A stretch of DNA of 64,000 nucleotides from Amoebidium appalachense (taxonomy: Eukaryota > Ichthyosporea). Location of the stretch: positions 5,456,001 to 5,520,000 of the forward strand of contig CAVNZM010000016.1 of NCBI GenBank assembly GCA_963693365.1. Direction: 5' to 3'. The notes beneath the pieces were generated by a model. That model ran no database searches and had not been told where the DNA came from. It was given only the letters and a program-made list of their open reading frames with translations. Below, in pieces: positions 56,339-64,000 of the stretch. A program made the translations under genes and the position numbers. Position 1 is the first letter of the stretch, and every line of letters starts with the position of its first letter.

Positions 56339-64000
<7,662 letters not shown>

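Overview
The window is nuclear DNA from a eukaryote. Its genes are split by GT-AG introns, it has TATA and CCAAT promoter elements and AATAAA poly(A) signals, it carries a Ty1/copia retrotransposon end, and SF3B1 closes with TAG and the fasciclin-like gene with TAA, as in the standard code. I cannot name the species. The very close match of SF3B1 to animal SF3B1 and the high intron density would suit an animal or a unicellular relative of animals, but that is a guess. Non-coding DNA is dominated by simple repeats: poly(C)/poly(G) runs, (CA)n/(GT)n, (GA)n, (CGTG)n and compound C-run/A-run blocks. Most long open frames in the window are translations of these repeats and are not genes.

Layout. 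1-1220: 3' end of a copia element (reverse transcriptase end, RNase H, polypurine tract, 3' LTR). 1221-5880: repeats and unassigned DNA. 5881-9876 (-): a divergent protein-kinase-like gene whose apparent frameshifts and stops disappear if several 45-65 nt introns are removed. 9877-12812: repeat-rich spacer. 13053-14561 (-): an intronless FAS1 (fasciclin) domain gene with its own TATA box and poly(A) signal. 14665-18686: repeat-rich spacer. 18687-25450 (-): a CaMKK/SNF1-activating-kinase-like Ser/Thr kinase in 7 or 8 exons. 25451-26406: shared divergent promoter region. 26407-51485 (+): a complete SF3B1 gene, 31 coding exons and 1250 residues. 51486-53634: 3' UTR and spacer. 53635-54976 (-) and 56339-59917 (+): two unrecognised genes for low-complexity proteins. 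59918-64000: almost pure simple repeat.

Functional picture. SF3B1 is the HEAT-repeat core of U2 snRNP, which holds the intron branch-point duplex. The other genes (two kinases, a cell-surface adhesion-type protein, two orphans) show no pathway link to it. The window is most informative about introns: the SF3B1 and CaMKK-like introns are filled with sense-strand C-tracts and GT/CA arrays that often begin right at the splice sites. They also hold a dispersed C-tract-bracketed repeat family, a Mutator-like MITE with a perfect 9-bp target duplication, a 460-bp foldback palindrome, and a 10 x 59 bp AG-free minisatellite that looks like repeated branch-point plus pyrimidine tract.
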